Assembly: GCF_003752025.1 (NCBI RefSeq)
Contig: NZ_RJKR01000009.1
Coordinates: forward strand, 186,001-250,000
Length of the DNA: 64,000 nucleotides
Origin: Curtobacterium sp. PhB115
GTDB lineage: Bacteria; Actinomycetota; Actinomycetes; Actinomycetales; Microbacteriaceae
Direction: 5' to 3'
The position numbers and the translations under genes were made by a program. This document shows, one piece after another, positions 17,511 to 26,398 of this stretch (within the stretch, counting starts at the first letter, position 1; each line of letters starts with the position of its first letter). The notes beneath the pieces were generated by a model that saw only the letters and a list, made by a program, of their open reading frames with translations, was not told where the DNA came from and did no database searches.

Positions 17511-18365
17511 CTACTTGCGCGTGACCCAGCGGGCTCGGACGGACAGGCCGGCGTGCAGCACCACGCGGAGCGGCCAGAGCCACCACGCCCGGTACTTCCG
17601 CGACAGGAAGCGGTACGCGCTGCGGTGGTGCTCGATCTCCATGCGACGCCGGTTCGACGACGTCGAGTGCGCCCCGGTGTGCGTGACCACCGACGTCGGC
17701 ACGTACACGTTCGCCCGACCCGCCCGACCGACGCGCTGCCCGAGGTCGACGTCCTCGAAGTACATGAAGTACGACTCGTCGAACCCGCCGAGTTCGCGGA
17801 ACAACGACGTCCGGATGAGGAAGCACGCGCCGGAGAGCCAGCCGGCCTCGCGCTCGACGACCTGCGTCGTGGACCAGTACCGCTGGCTCCACGGGTTCGC
17901 CGGCCAGAAGCGGGAGAACGCCGCGTGGCCGAGGCCGGTCCGGAGCGAGGGGAGCTGTCGGGCGGACGGGTAGGTCTCGCCCTGGTCGTCGAGGATCCGG
18001 GGTCCGAACGAGCCGCCGTCCGGAAGGCGGTCGGCCGCGGCGACGAGGGCGTCGATCGACCCCTCGCCGAGCACGACGTCGGGGTTCGTGACGAGCAGGA
18101 ACTCCGGGCGGACGTCGGGCAGGACGTCGTCGAGGGCGCTCAGCGCCGCGTCGATCCCGCCGCCGTACCCACGGTTGCCGCCGGAGGACACCACGACGGC
18201 GCCGTAGGACTCACCGATCGCCCGCAGCTGGTCGAGGTCCGACGAGCCGTTGTCCGCGATGACGACGGCGACGGGGTCCTTCGACGCTCCGGCGACGCTC
18301 GCCAGGAACGGCCGGATGGTCTCGCCGGTGTTGTAGGTGACCGTGAGCACCGCGACGCGGATCAC
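17511..18365 (-). CDS. GT2 family glycosyltransferase (rhamnosyltransferase-like)
   Basis: This 284-residue GT-A enzyme shows VAVLTVTYNTGETI, VIADNGSSDLDQL, the NRGYGGGIDAAL acceptor loop, VTNPDVVLG as the DxD-like site and FMYFEDVDLGQRV near the C-terminus. This pattern matches rhamnosyl/galactofuranosyl-type GT2 enzymes (WbbL/GlfT-like) of cell-wall polymers. It starts at GTG 18365, overlapping the upstream GT4 stop by four bases, and is the last gene of the wzm-wzt-GT2-GT4-GT2 operon. Rhamnose as donor is likely from context but unproven. Confidence 0.85.
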   Translation of the reverse strand: MIRVAVLTVTYNTGETIRPFLASVAGASKDPVAVVIADNGSSDLDQLRAIGESYGAVVVSSGGNRGYGGGIDAALSALDDVLPDVRPEFLLVTNPDVVLGEGSIDALVAAADRLPDGGSFGPRILDDQGETYPSARQLPSLRTGLGHAAFSRFWPANPWSQRYWSTTQVVEREAGWLSGACFLIRTSLFRELGGFDESYFMYFEDVDLGQRVGRAGRANVYVPTSVVTHTGAHSTSSNRRRMEIEHHRSAYRFLSRKYRAWWLWPLRVVLHAGLSVRARWVTRK

Positions 18366-19576
18366 CGTGCGCCCCCGGACGTGCCTGCGCCGGCCCCGGC
18401 ACGGGCCACGTCGGAGTACGCGGCGACGTGCACGGCCGCGGTCGCCTGCCAGGTGAACGACGCGGCACGCGCCAGCGCCGCAGCACGGTGCGAGGCCACG
18501 AGCGACGGATCGTCGAGCAGTGCCGTCATCGCGGCCGTGAGCGCCGGAGCCGACGGCTCGGAGTAGACCGCGGCGTCGCCGCCGACCTCGGGCAGCGACA
18601 GCCGCCGGGTGGTCAGGACGCAGGCGCCGGAGGCCATCGCCTCGACCACGGGCAGCCCGAAGCCCTCGCCGAGCGACGGGTAGACGACGAACTCCGCACC
18701 GCCGAGGTACCCGGACAGGTCCTCGAGGGGCAGGTAGCCGGCCTCGATCACGTGGTCGGTCGGCTGCAGGGCGTCGAGCCGCTCGATCGCCGACTGGTCC
18801 CAGCCGCGGGCCCCGGACAGCACGAGCCACGGGGTCTCCGAGCCGCCGTCCGACCCAGCGGCCGACCCAGCGGCCGACCCGGCAGCCGCACGCGCGGCCC
18901 GCACCGCGGCGTACGCGTCGAGCAACGCGGTGACGTTCTTCCTCGGTTCGATGGTGCCGAGGAACGCGATCCACGGAGCACCCTCGGGCAGCGTGGCCGC
19001 GATGCGGGCGTCCTCGACCTCGGCGGTGCTCGGCTCGTGGAACACGGCGCGGTCGACACCGAGCGGAGCGACCCGGACGTCGGCCCGGATACCGCTGACG
19101 ACCCGGGCAGCCTCGGTCGCGGTGGCCGCGCTCGGCACGATCACGACGGGCCGGGAGCGCAGGGACCGTCGGCTCCACCACGTGAAGAACGTGCGCTTCA
19201 GGCGGGAGTGCCACTCCGGGTTGGAGAAGAACGTGGCGTCGTGCAGTGTGACGACGGACCCGCCGCGCCAGCCGAAGGGGAACGTGTAGTGCGGGGAGTG
19301 CAGGACCCGTGCGCCGAGTCGGCGGCCGAGTGCGGGCAGCCCCGTCTGCTCCCACAGGAACCGGAGCGGCACGGAGTCGGTCCAGCGCGGCGCGGTGTGC
19401 ACGGTCGCGTGCGGCGCGACGGCGGCGAAGTGTGCAGCGTGCACGGGGCGGACGACCAGGTGGACGTCGAGCGTCGGGTCGGTGAGGTGCGACACGACCC
19501 CCTCGACGTAGCGGCCGACACCACCGAGGTTCTCCGGTACCGCGGTCCCGTCGACGAGGACGGTGAGCTGCGGCAC
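18362..19576 (-). CDS. Glycosyltransferase family 4
   Basis: GT-B fold, about 404 residues, with GGVGRYVEGVV in the acceptor domain, FLGTIEPRKNVTALLDAY in the donor domain and the E-x7-E motif in LGEGFGLPVVEAM. A Gly-Ser-Ala linker (GSAAGSAAGSDGGS) near the domain junction is encoded by a 12-nt repeat at about 18851-18886. Two starts compete. ATG 19666 overlaps the previous stop as ATGA but adds 30 low-complexity residues. GTG 19576 has a good GGAAGGA site and gives the family-like N-terminus PQLTVLVDGTAVP. I chose the GTG. Confidence 0.82.
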   Translation of the reverse strand: MPQLTVLVDGTAVPENLGGVGRYVEGVVSHLTDPTLDVHLVVRPVHAAHFAAVAPHATVHTAPRWTDSVPLRFLWEQTGLPALGRRLGARVLHSPHYTFPFGWRGGSVVTLHDATFFSNPEWHSRLKRTFFTWWSRRSLRSRPVVIVPSAATATEAARVVSGIRADVRVAPLGVDRAVFHEPSTAEVEDARIAATLPEGAPWIAFLGTIEPRKNVTALLDAYAAVRAARAAAGSAAGSAAGSDGGSETPWLVLSGARGWDQSAIERLDALQPTDHVIEAGYLPLEDLSGYLGGAEFVVYPSLGEGFGLPVVEAMASGACVLTTRRLSLPEVGGDAAVYSEPSAPALTAAMTALLDDPSLVASHRAAALARAASFTWQATAAVHVAAYSDVARAGAGAGTSGGAR

Positions 19577-19662
19577 GCGTGGGTCCTTCCGAGCGGGGAC
19601 GCCGCGGTCGGGACCGTCGGCGGGGGTGTGAGCGGGGGAGTGACCAGGATAGCCCGCTGCGC

Positions 19663-20724
19663 TCATGCGCCCGGGTCCACACGACGGCGCGGGACGGACG
19701 CGCGCTGTGATTCGCGGCGTCGGCGCGCGAGGTGGACCGGCAGGGTCCGCGCGACGTCACCGAACGCTGCCAGGACGAGCCGCGCCTCCCGGCGGGTGGA
19801 TCCGGCGCCCAGGCCACGGAGGCCACGGAAGAGGGTCCGGGCGCTCGCCCGCAGGACGGTGCCCCACGGCGCGTGCCAGAGCGCGACGACCATCCGGTTG
19901 CGGGCGTTGCGGAAGACGAACAGGTCGCTCTGCACGCCGGACGATGCGGAGTGGTCGTGCTCGACCACGGCGTCCGACGCGTGTTCGACCCGCCATCCGC
20001 GACGGCGGAGGCGCCAGGCGAGCTCGGTGTCCTCGTAGTACATGAAGAGCGACTCGTCGAGCAACCCGACGTCGTCGAGCGCGCTCCGACGCAGTGCGGA
20101 CGCGCCGCCGGAGAACCCGAACACGTCGACGCCGGCGACCCGGTCGACGGGCGCGAACCAGTCGCGGTCCATGCCGTTGCCGTCGCGGTCGACGAGGACG
20201 CCGGTCGAGTTGAGGCGGACCTCGCCGTCCGCCGACGGCGTCCAGGCGCGGCCGCCGTGGTCGCGCAGCACGCGCTGGTCGGGTGCTGGGACCACACCTG
20301 CCGGGAGGCCCGTCCAGCGTCCGGCGAGCACGATGCGGCCCGTCACCGCCGCGACCTCGGGCGCCGCTCGCGTCAGGTGGTCGCGGAGCGCCCGGACGAA
20401 GCCCGGCGCGGGGACCGCGTCGTTGTTGAGCAGGACGACGACGTCGGCGTGCGCGTGCCGGATGCCGGCGTTCGCCCCGGCGGCGAACCCGCCGTTGTGC
20501 TCACGCGCGATGACCGTCGCGCCGGGCAGGGCACGACGGAGGACCGCGACGGAGTCGTCGGAGGACCCGTTGTCGACCACGACGACCTCGTCCGCGGTGC
20601 CCTCGGCGAGCACGGCCCGGACGGCGGCGGTCGTCAGGTCGGCGCGCTCCCAGTTGACGACGACGACCGCGGTGCGCGGGGCCTCGCTGGTCGCGGCCCC
20701 GGTGTCGCCGTCGGTCGGGCTCAG
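19663..20724 (-). CDS. GT2 family glycosyltransferase with probable CTG start
   Basis: This ~353-residue GT-A enzyme shows TAVVVVNWERADLT, VVVDNGSSDDSV, the NGGFAAGANAGIRHA loop, VVLLNNDAVPAPGF as donor/metal site and FMYYEDTELAWRLRRRGW. No ATG or GTG lies between the end of wzt and the first beta-strand. A CTG at 20724-20722 forms a CTGA overlap with the wzt stop and is preceded by GAGGAG at 5-nt spacing. The only upstream ATG (20802) would translate an Arg-rich shadow of wzt. It overlaps the next gene's possible ATG by ATGA. Acts with the Wzm/Wzt exporter on a common glycan. Confidence 0.8.
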   Translation of the reverse strand: MSPTDGDTGAATSEAPRTAVVVVNWERADLTTAAVRAVLAEGTADEVVVVDNGSSDDSVAVLRRALPGATVIAREHNGGFAAGANAGIRHAHADVVVLLNNDAVPAPGFVRALRDHLTRAAPEVAAVTGRIVLAGRWTGLPAGVVPAPDQRVLRDHGGRAWTPSADGEVRLNSTGVLVDRDGNGMDRDWFAPVDRVAGVDVFGFSGGASALRRSALDDVGLLDESLFMYYEDTELAWRLRRRGWRVEHASDAVVEHDHSASSGVQSDLFVFRNARNRMVVALWHAPWGTVLRASARTLFRGLRGLGAGSTRREARLVLAAFGDVARTLPVHLARRRRESQRASVPRRRVDPGA

Positions 20725-21950
20725 TCCAGCTCCTCGATCGAGGGCTGCGCGTAGACGGTGCCGACGGCGTTCTCGAACGCCGGGACCTCGAACGAGTCGC
20801 ACTCCGGCATGTCGTGCAGGTGGCGTCCGGCGGAGTCCATCATCGACACGTTGATGAAGTACTTGCCGGTGCCGAACGCGGTGTCGGCGATGCGGAGGCG
20901 GAGCTTCCGGCGACCGTGCAGGGGCTTGAGTTCGAGGCCCATGATGCCCGTGGTGGTGCCGTAGACGACCTGGCCGGAGGCGTTGTTGATCTGCAGCGCG
21001 GCCTCCCAGTCGGAGATGCCGTCGAGGTGCTCGAACTCCATGTCCACGACGAGGTCGTCACCGGGCATGACCTCGGCGCGGGGTGCCTTGCCGTCGACGT
21101 GGACGCTGGCGCCGAGGACCTTGCCGCGGCCGACGGCCACGTCGGTGCTGAGTTCGCCGAGCCGGCGTTCCTCGAGGACCTCGCGGAACATGCTCACCGC
21201 GGCCACCGGGTCGCCGTCGTGCAGGACCTTGCCCTTGTTGAGCAGGACCACGCGGTCGCACATCTCCTGCACCTGGCTGAGGGAGTGGGTGACGATGATG
21301 ATCGTCTTCCCCGCCTCTTGGAAGGTGCGGATGCGGTCGAGGCACTTGCGCTGGAAGGCCTCGTCGCCGACGGCCAGGACCTCGTCGACGAGCAGGACGT
21401 CGGGGTCGGTGTGCACGGCGACGGCGAAGGCGAGTCGCACGTACATGCCCGATGAGTAGAACTTCACCTGGGTGTCGATGAAGTCGCCGATGCCGGAGAA
21501 CGCGAGGATGTCGTCGAACTTCTCGTCGGTCTGCTTCCGGCTGAGGCCGAGCAGGCTCGCGTTGAGGTAGACGTTCTCGCGGCCGGACAGGTCGGGGTGG
21601 AAGCCGGCGCCGAGCTCGAGCAGGGCAGCCAGACGACCACGGCGGGCGACCGTGCCGGACGTCGGCTGGATGATCCCGCCGATGGCCTTGAGCAGGGTGG
21701 ACTTGCCGGAACCGTTCTGACCGATGAGTCCGACCGTGGAACCGGCCTGGATCGAGACGGTGACGTCGTCGAGGGCCCAGAAGTCCTGGCGGTGCTTCCG
21801 GCCGGCGCGGCCGAGCGTCACGATGCGCTCGCGGAGCGTGTTGTCCTTGCGGACGGTGAAGCGCTTCCGGACGTGGTCGATGACGATGACGTCGGGGCGC
21901 TCGGTGTCGTCCGCTGCGGTCGTCGGGGCGACGGGGGTGCTGATGGCCAT
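20721..21950 (-). CDS. wzt: Polysaccharide ABC exporter ATPase with C-terminal carbohydrate-binding-type domain
   Basis: This 409-residue ATPase of the Wzm/Wzt class has Walker A G77QNGSGKST85, signature YSSGM (165-169), Walker B VLLVDE (185-190) and the H-loop in IIVTHSLSQ. Residues ~265-409 form a beta-rich domain (MPGDDLVVDMEFEHLDG...INNASGQVVYGT...GKYFINVSMM) like the Wzt C-terminal domain, which recognises the non-reducing end of finished O-antigens in Gram-negatives. By analogy the exported polymer may carry a terminal mark. It follows wzm after 3 bp, start ATG 21950. Confidence 0.92.
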   Translation of the reverse strand: MAISTPVAPTTAADDTERPDVIVIDHVRKRFTVRKDNTLRERIVTLGRAGRKHRQDFWALDDVTVSIQAGSTVGLIGQNGSGKSTLLKAIGGIIQPTSGTVARRGRLAALLELGAGFHPDLSGRENVYLNASLLGLSRKQTDEKFDDILAFSGIGDFIDTQVKFYSSGMYVRLAFAVAVHTDPDVLLVDEVLAVGDEAFQRKCLDRIRTFQEAGKTIIIVTHSLSQVQEMCDRVVLLNKGKVLHDGDPVAAVSMFREVLEERRLGELSTDVAVGRGKVLGASVHVDGKAPRAEVMPGDDLVVDMEFEHLDGISDWEAALQINNASGQVVYGTTTGIMGLELKPLHGRRKLRLRIADTAFGTGKYFINVSMMDSAGRHLHDMPECDSFEVPAFENAVGTVYAQPSIEELD

Positions 21951-21953
21951 GGT

Positions 21954-22853
21954 CTACAGCTCCTGCGCGAAGTTGCCCTGCAGACGGGAGAACACCCGCT
22001 GCGCGCCGATCAGGCAGACGACGCCGATCACGAACGCGATGCCGAGCCGGAGCATCAGGTGGTCCGGGTACTCGACCGGGGTCGGGTGCAGCCAGATCGC
22101 GTTCTGCAGGCCCAGCACCGACAGGGTCAGCGGGTTGTTCGTGTAGACGGCCAGGAGCCACCCGGCGTGCAGCTCCTTGATGACCATGGAGTACGAGTAG
22201 ACGATCGGCGAGGCCCAGAGCAGCACCATGAGTCCGACGTCGATGACGAACTGCACGTCGCGCAGGTAGACGTTCAGCGCCGAGAGCACCAGGCCGATGG
22301 CGGCGCCGTAGACCAGGATCACGGCGAGCGACGGGATGAGGTAGACGAGTCCCTCGTGCCAGGGGAACACCCCGATGACGACGGTCGCTGCGAGCAGGAT
22401 CGCGAACTGGATCGTGAAGTTCACCAGGGCTGCGCCGACGCTCGCGAGCGGGAAGACCTCGCGCGGGACGTAGACCTTCTTGATCAGCCCGGAGTTGCCG
22501 ACGATCGATCCGGTGGACCCAGCGACGATCTCGCTGAAGAGCGTGTACGCGGTCAGCCCGGTGAAGACGTAGATCGCGAAGTTGTCGATGCCGTGGGCGG
22601 CGCCGAGGACCTGTCCGATGACGAAGTAGTAGATCATCAGCTGGGTCAGCGGGCGCACCAGCGTCCACACGAACCCGAGGGCGGAGTCCTTGTACCGCGC
22701 CTTCAGGTCGCGCCGGACGAGCATGCCGAGCATCTCGCGCTGACGGAACACGTCGCGCAGCTCGCGCCAGGTTCCTCGGAAGGCACTCGTCGGAGCGCCG
22801 ATCACGACGAGGGGCTCCTTCGCGAGCGACGCCATGCGGGCTTGATCGACCAT
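21954..22853 (-). CDS. wzm: Polysaccharide ABC exporter permease
   Basis: This 299-residue ABC-2 type permease has an N-terminal amphipathic region with the typical REMLGMLVRRDLKARYKDS, then GFVWTLVRPLTQLMIYYFVIG, and about six transmembrane helices. YVPREVFPLASVGAALVNF is characteristic of TagG/Wzm proteins that move undecaprenyl-linked polysaccharide or teichoic acid across the membrane. The ATG at 22853 has a GAAGAGAC site. First gene of the exporter operon, whose promoter lies in the 205-bp divergent gap. Confidence 0.93.
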   Translation of the reverse strand: MVDQARMASLAKEPLVVIGAPTSAFRGTWRELRDVFRQREMLGMLVRRDLKARYKDSALGFVWTLVRPLTQLMIYYFVIGQVLGAAHGIDNFAIYVFTGLTAYTLFSEIVAGSTGSIVGNSGLIKKVYVPREVFPLASVGAALVNFTIQFAILLAATVVIGVFPWHEGLVYLIPSLAVILVYGAAIGLVLSALNVYLRDVQFVIDVGLMVLLWASPIVYSYSMVIKELHAGWLLAVYTNNPLTLSVLGLQNAIWLHPTPVEYPDHLMLRLGIAFVIGVVCLIGAQRVFSRLQGNFAQEL

Positions 22854-23058
22854 GTGTCTCTTCGTTCGTGGGGGCAGGACCGGAACAGCATACTCACCGC
22901 GACCCGGAAGAGCCGCTGCCGCTCGGTGGGCTGGACGACGGTCGTCGTGCACCCCGAGCGGGGGTGATTCCGGACCGATCCAACCCTCAACCTTCACTTT
23001 CGGGTTACCGTTGACGCAACCCGGACCCTTGTCAACATCCACAGGACGGCCCGTCAGC
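22854..23058. promoter_or_regulatory. Divergent promoter region wzm / lipoprotein
   Basis: Leftward, TATGCT (22892-22887) is a plausible -10 about 30 nt before wzm's ribosome site; no good -35 is seen. Rightward, TTGACG (23011-23016) with CAACAT 16 bp downstream (23033-23038) could drive the lipoprotein gene. The rightward -35 lies inside an imperfect inverted repeat GGGTT...AACCC (23003-23022) that could be an operator. Neither start site is certain. Confidence 0.4.
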
Positions 23059-23673
23059 ATGCTCCTCGCATCCAGGCCGATCGCTGCGTTCGCGGTGGTC
23101 GGTGCCCTCAGTCTCCTCCTGGCCGGTTGTTCCGGTGGTGGCGACGACGCCACCCCGTCGCCGTCGTCCTCCGAGTCCCGCACCCCGAGTGCGACCCCGA
23201 CCTCCGACGACTCCGCGACCACGGAGCCCACCGACGCAGCGTCGACCGGCACCGGTACCGGCGACGACGGCAGCACCGGCGGTGACGCCACCGACGACCC
23301 CACGGGCGACGACACCCCCGGTGCCTTCCCCGGCACCGGATCGACCAACGAGCCGGACACCGACCCCTCGGACTTCCCGGCCACCGCGGTCGTCACCTAC
23401 GCGGGCTGGGACACCGGCTCGAAGACCCTGCAGGCCGGCGGACTCGTCTCCGGCACCACCGTCGCGACCGGCAAGTGCACGTTCACGGCGAAGAAGGGCG
23501 GCGTCACGCGCACCGCCACGAGCGCCGCACAGGCGAGCGCCTCGTCGGTCAACTGCGCACAGGTCGCGTTCCCCGCCACCCAGGTCGGCAGCGGGACCTG
23601 GTCCGTGACCCTGACCTACGCCGTCGGCTCGCAGTCGACGACGTCCGAACCGATGCCGGCGGAGGTGCCGTGA
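23059..23673 (+). CDS. Lipoprotein with Ser/Thr/Asp-rich spacer
   Basis: A 204-residue precursor with lipobox LLAGC (Cys24), so probably lipid-anchored on the outer membrane face after cleavage. Residues 25-105 are a low-complexity Ser/Thr/Asp/Gly spacer, perhaps a wall-spanning linker. A small beta-rich domain follows (VVTYAGWDTGSKTLQAGGLV) with two cysteines (GKCTF, NCAQV) that could form a disulfide. I do not recognise a family. It is translationally linked to the large secreted repeat protein downstream (TGATG), so the two may form a surface pair. Confidence 0.8.
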   Translation: MLLASRPIAAFAVVGALSLLLAGCSGGGDDATPSPSSSESRTPSATPTSDDSATTEPTDAASTGTGTGDDGSTGGDATDDPTGDDTPGAFPGTGSTNEPDTDPSDFPATAVVTYAGWDTGSKTLQAGGLVSGTTVATGKCTFTAKKGGVTRTATSAAQASASSVNCAQVAFPATQVGSGTWSVTLTYAVGSQSTTSEPMPAEVP

Positions 23674-26225
23674 TGCAGTCCATCCAGACCGATCCGGACC
23701 GGCGACGTCGCCGGCCGTTCCGCACGTCCCTCGCGCTCGTCGCGGCGCTCGCCGTCGCCGTCAGCGGTCTGACCTTCGGGACGATGCTGACCACGACCGA
23801 GTCCGCCTCGGCTGCGACCGCCTCGGACTTCGACCCGGGCAACATCATCAGCGACGCGAACTTCTACAACGGCTCCGCGATGAGCGCCGCCGCCGTGCAG
23901 TCCTTCCTGGGGAGCGTCGCCCCGAACTGCAAGAAGGCCTCGGGTGGCCCCGCCTGCCTCAAGGACTTCTCGCAGAAGATGAGCGCGATCAGCGCCGTCT
24001 CCGGTCGGTGCAGCGCGATCGCCGGCGGCACGAAGTCCGCGGCGACGATGATCGCCCAGGTCGGTGCCGCGTGCGGCATCAGCCAGAAGGTGCTCCTCGT
24101 CCTGCTGCAGAAGGAGCAGGGGATCGTCACGACGTCCTCGCCGACGTCGTACATGTACCTGCACGCCACCGGCTTCGCGTGCCCCGACACGGCACCGTGC
24201 GACCCGGCGTACTACGGCTTCGGCCAACAGGTCTACGCCGCCGCGCTGCAGTTCAAGCGCTACCAGGCGTCCCCGACCTCGTGGGCGTACCAGGCCGGCC
24301 GGAACAACTCGATCCTGCTGAACCCGAACGCCGCCTGCGGCCGGAAGACCGTCTACATCCAGAACCAGGCGACGGCCGGACTGTACATCTACACCCCGTA
24401 CACGCCGAACACCGCCGCGATGTCGAACCTCTACGGCACCGGTGACAGCTGCTCCGCGTACGGCAACCGCAACTTCTGGCGCATGTACACCGACTGGTTC
24501 GGCTCGGCGACCGGCAACGGCAGCCCCACCGGCAACGTCGACGCGGTCACCGCGACCTCGCCCTCGTCGATCACCGTCACCGGCTGGGCAGTCGACCCCG
24601 ACACCACGAACGCACTGCGCGTCGCCTTCTACGTCGACGGCGCCGGCGCGAAGACGGTCACCGCGAACAAGACCAGGAGCGACCTGGCCGGGTCCCTCGG
24701 CTCGGGCAACACGGCGCACGGCTTCGCGACCGAGCTGACCGGGCTGTCCCTCGGGGCGCACTCCGTCTGCACCTACGCCATCAACCAGGGCAAGGGCGCG
24801 AACACGCTGCTCGGCTGTTACACCCGCACCATCACGAGCGCGGCACCGAAGGGCGTCCTGGACAGCGTCACCGGTGGCGTCGGCACGATCACGGCGAGCG
24901 GGTGGGTCCTCGACCCCGACTCGGCGAAGCCGGCACCGTGGAAGATCCTCGTCGACGGTGTGAGCAAGGCGACCGGCACGGCCGACCGCACCCGCACCGA
25001 CGTCGCGAAGGTCTACTCGGGCGTCGGGAGCACCCTCGGGTTCTCGAAGACGATCGGCGGCATCACGCCGGGTACCCGGGCCGTGACGCTCTACACGATG
25101 GACAAGCCGGGCACGAAGTACGTCAAGGTCGCGTCGAAGTCCGTCTTCGTCGACGCCCCGACGACCGGCAAGACCGGCAAGACCGGTGCCCTCCGCGGGT
25201 CGTACGACTCCGTCACCGGCGGCGTCGGCACGGCGACCGTCCGCGGCTGGGCCATCGACCCGGACGTCTGGGACCCGGTCAAGTACAAGATCCACGTCGA
25301 CGGCGTCAGCACGAACAGCGGCAGCGCGGACGCGACCCGCACCGACGTCGAGGCGCAGCACCCGACCTGGGGCTCGGACGTCGGGCTCACGCTCCGGCTC
25401 ACCGGCTTGCAGGCCGGCAAGCACACCGTCCGGGTCTACTTCCAGGAGCTGCCGAGCGGCAAGTACGTCAGCTTCGGCACGAAGACCGTCACCGTCACGG
25501 CGGCGTCGACGACCGACCCGTCGGCCCCCGGCGGCACCACCGGCAAGACCGGCAAGACGGGTGCCGTCACGGGTGCCTACGAGTCGGTCACCGGTGGCGT
25601 GCACAAGGCGACCGTCCGCGGCTGGGCGATCGACCCCGACGTGTGGGACCCGGTCGCCTACAAGATCCACGTCGACGGTGTCGCGATCGACCCGGGCGTC
25701 GCGAACGCGAAGCGCACCGACGTCGAGGCAGTGCACCCCTCGTGGGGCTCCGACGTCGGCCTGTCGCTCGAGCTCACCGGCCTGAGCACCGGCACCCACA
25801 CGGTGCGGGTCTACTTCCAGGACCTGCCGAGCGGGACGTACAAGAGCTTCGGCACGAAGTCCGTCACGGTCACCGACCCGCCGACGACCGGCAAGACCGG
25901 CAGCACGGGTTCGGTCAAGGGTGCGTTCGAGTCGGTCACCGGCGGCAAGGGGACCATCGTCGCCCGTGGCTGGGCGGTCGACCCCGACGTCTGGGACCCG
26001 GTCAAGTACAAGATCCACCTGGACGGCGTCGCGATCACCCCCGGCACCGTGAACTCGGCGCGGACCGACGTGCAGAAGGTCTACCCGGACTGGGGTTCGG
26101 ACGTGGGGCTGTACCGGAAGCTGACCGGTCTGAAGGCCGGCAAGCACACCGTCCGCATCTACTACCAGGACCTGCCGAGCGGGACGTACAAGAGCTTCGG
26201 GACCAAGACGGTGACCGTGCAGTAG
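23673..26225 (+). CDS. Large secreted protein: lysozyme-like N-terminus plus five ~115-residue repeats
   Basis: The 850-residue precursor has a long signal peptide with an RRRRR n-region and likely cleavage after ASA (residue 47). Residues ~55-280 form a Cys-containing domain with QKVLLVLLQKEQGIVTTS and GFGQQVYAAALQFKRYQ, reminiscent of lysozyme/transglycosylase-like folds; this is tentative. From ~287 to the end, five repeats begin near 287, 393, 505, 630 and 746. Each shows SVTGG-x-GT, GWAIDPDVWDP and RVYFQ-LPSGKY-like strands. TGKTGKTG linkers separate the last three. The start ATG 23673 has GGAGG 7 nt upstream. Likely a wall or exopolymer-binding surface protein. Confidence 0.75.
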   Translation: MQSIQTDPDRRRRRPFRTSLALVAALAVAVSGLTFGTMLTTTESASAATASDFDPGNIISDANFYNGSAMSAAAVQSFLGSVAPNCKKASGGPACLKDFSQKMSAISAVSGRCSAIAGGTKSAATMIAQVGAACGISQKVLLVLLQKEQGIVTTSSPTSYMYLHATGFACPDTAPCDPAYYGFGQQVYAAALQFKRYQASPTSWAYQAGRNNSILLNPNAACGRKTVYIQNQATAGLYIYTPYTPNTAAMSNLYGTGDSCSAYGNRNFWRMYTDWFGSATGNGSPTGNVDAVTATSPSSITVTGWAVDPDTTNALRVAFYVDGAGAKTVTANKTRSDLAGSLGSGNTAHGFATELTGLSLGAHSVCTYAINQGKGANTLLGCYTRTITSAAPKGVLDSVTGGVGTITASGWVLDPDSAKPAPWKILVDGVSKATGTADRTRTDVAKVYSGVGSTLGFSKTIGGITPGTRAVTLYTMDKPGTKYVKVASKSVFVDAPTTGKTGKTGALRGSYDSVTGGVGTATVRGWAIDPDVWDPVKYKIHVDGVSTNSGSADATRTDVEAQHPTWGSDVGLTLRLTGLQAGKHTVRVYFQELPSGKYVSFGTKTVTVTAASTTDPSAPGGTTGKTGKTGAVTGAYESVTGGVHKATVRGWAIDPDVWDPVAYKIHVDGVAIDPGVANAKRTDVEAVHPSWGSDVGLSLELTGLSTGTHTVRVYFQDLPSGTYKSFGTKSVTVTDPPTTGKTGSTGSVKGAFESVTGGKGTIVARGWAVDPDVWDPVKYKIHLDGVAITPGTVNSARTDVQKVYPDWGSDVGLYRKLTGLKAGKHTVRIYYQDLPSGTYKSFGTKTVTVQ

Positions 26226-26237
26226 ACGGTCACCACA

Positions 26238-26287
26238 GAACGGACGGGAGGCGCGGTGCCAGCTGGCACCGCGCCTCCCGTCCGTTC
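26238..26287. repeat. Extragenic palindrome, family A (50 nt, perfect)
   Basis: Perfect 25-bp arms around CCAG|CTGG; the left arm contains CGGACGGGAGGCGCGGTGCC. It differs from the copy at 1463 by a compensated A-T to G-C change in each arm (GGCACGG to GGCGCGG), so pairing is kept. It is the first element after the stop of the large secreted protein and is followed 27 bp later by a family B element. Confidence 0.92.
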
Positions 26288-26314
26288 CGTGGTCGCGACC
26301 AGGGCGCACGCATC

Positions 26315-26365
26315 GTGAGCAGGAATGGTCGGCTCCGGTGGACGGACCCGACCATTCCTGCTCAC
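26315..26365. repeat. Extragenic inverted repeat, family B
   Basis: GTGAGCAGGAATGGTCGG (26315-26332) and its exact complement (26348-26365) flank a 15-nt spacer. The same arms recur at 31176-31228, 31328-31380 and 63691-63741. The copy lies between converging genes (ends at 26225 and 26399) next to a family A palindrome. Confidence 0.92.
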
Positions 26366-26398
26366 CAAGCGAGCGCGTGAGTGAGCGCGCGCCGTCCG

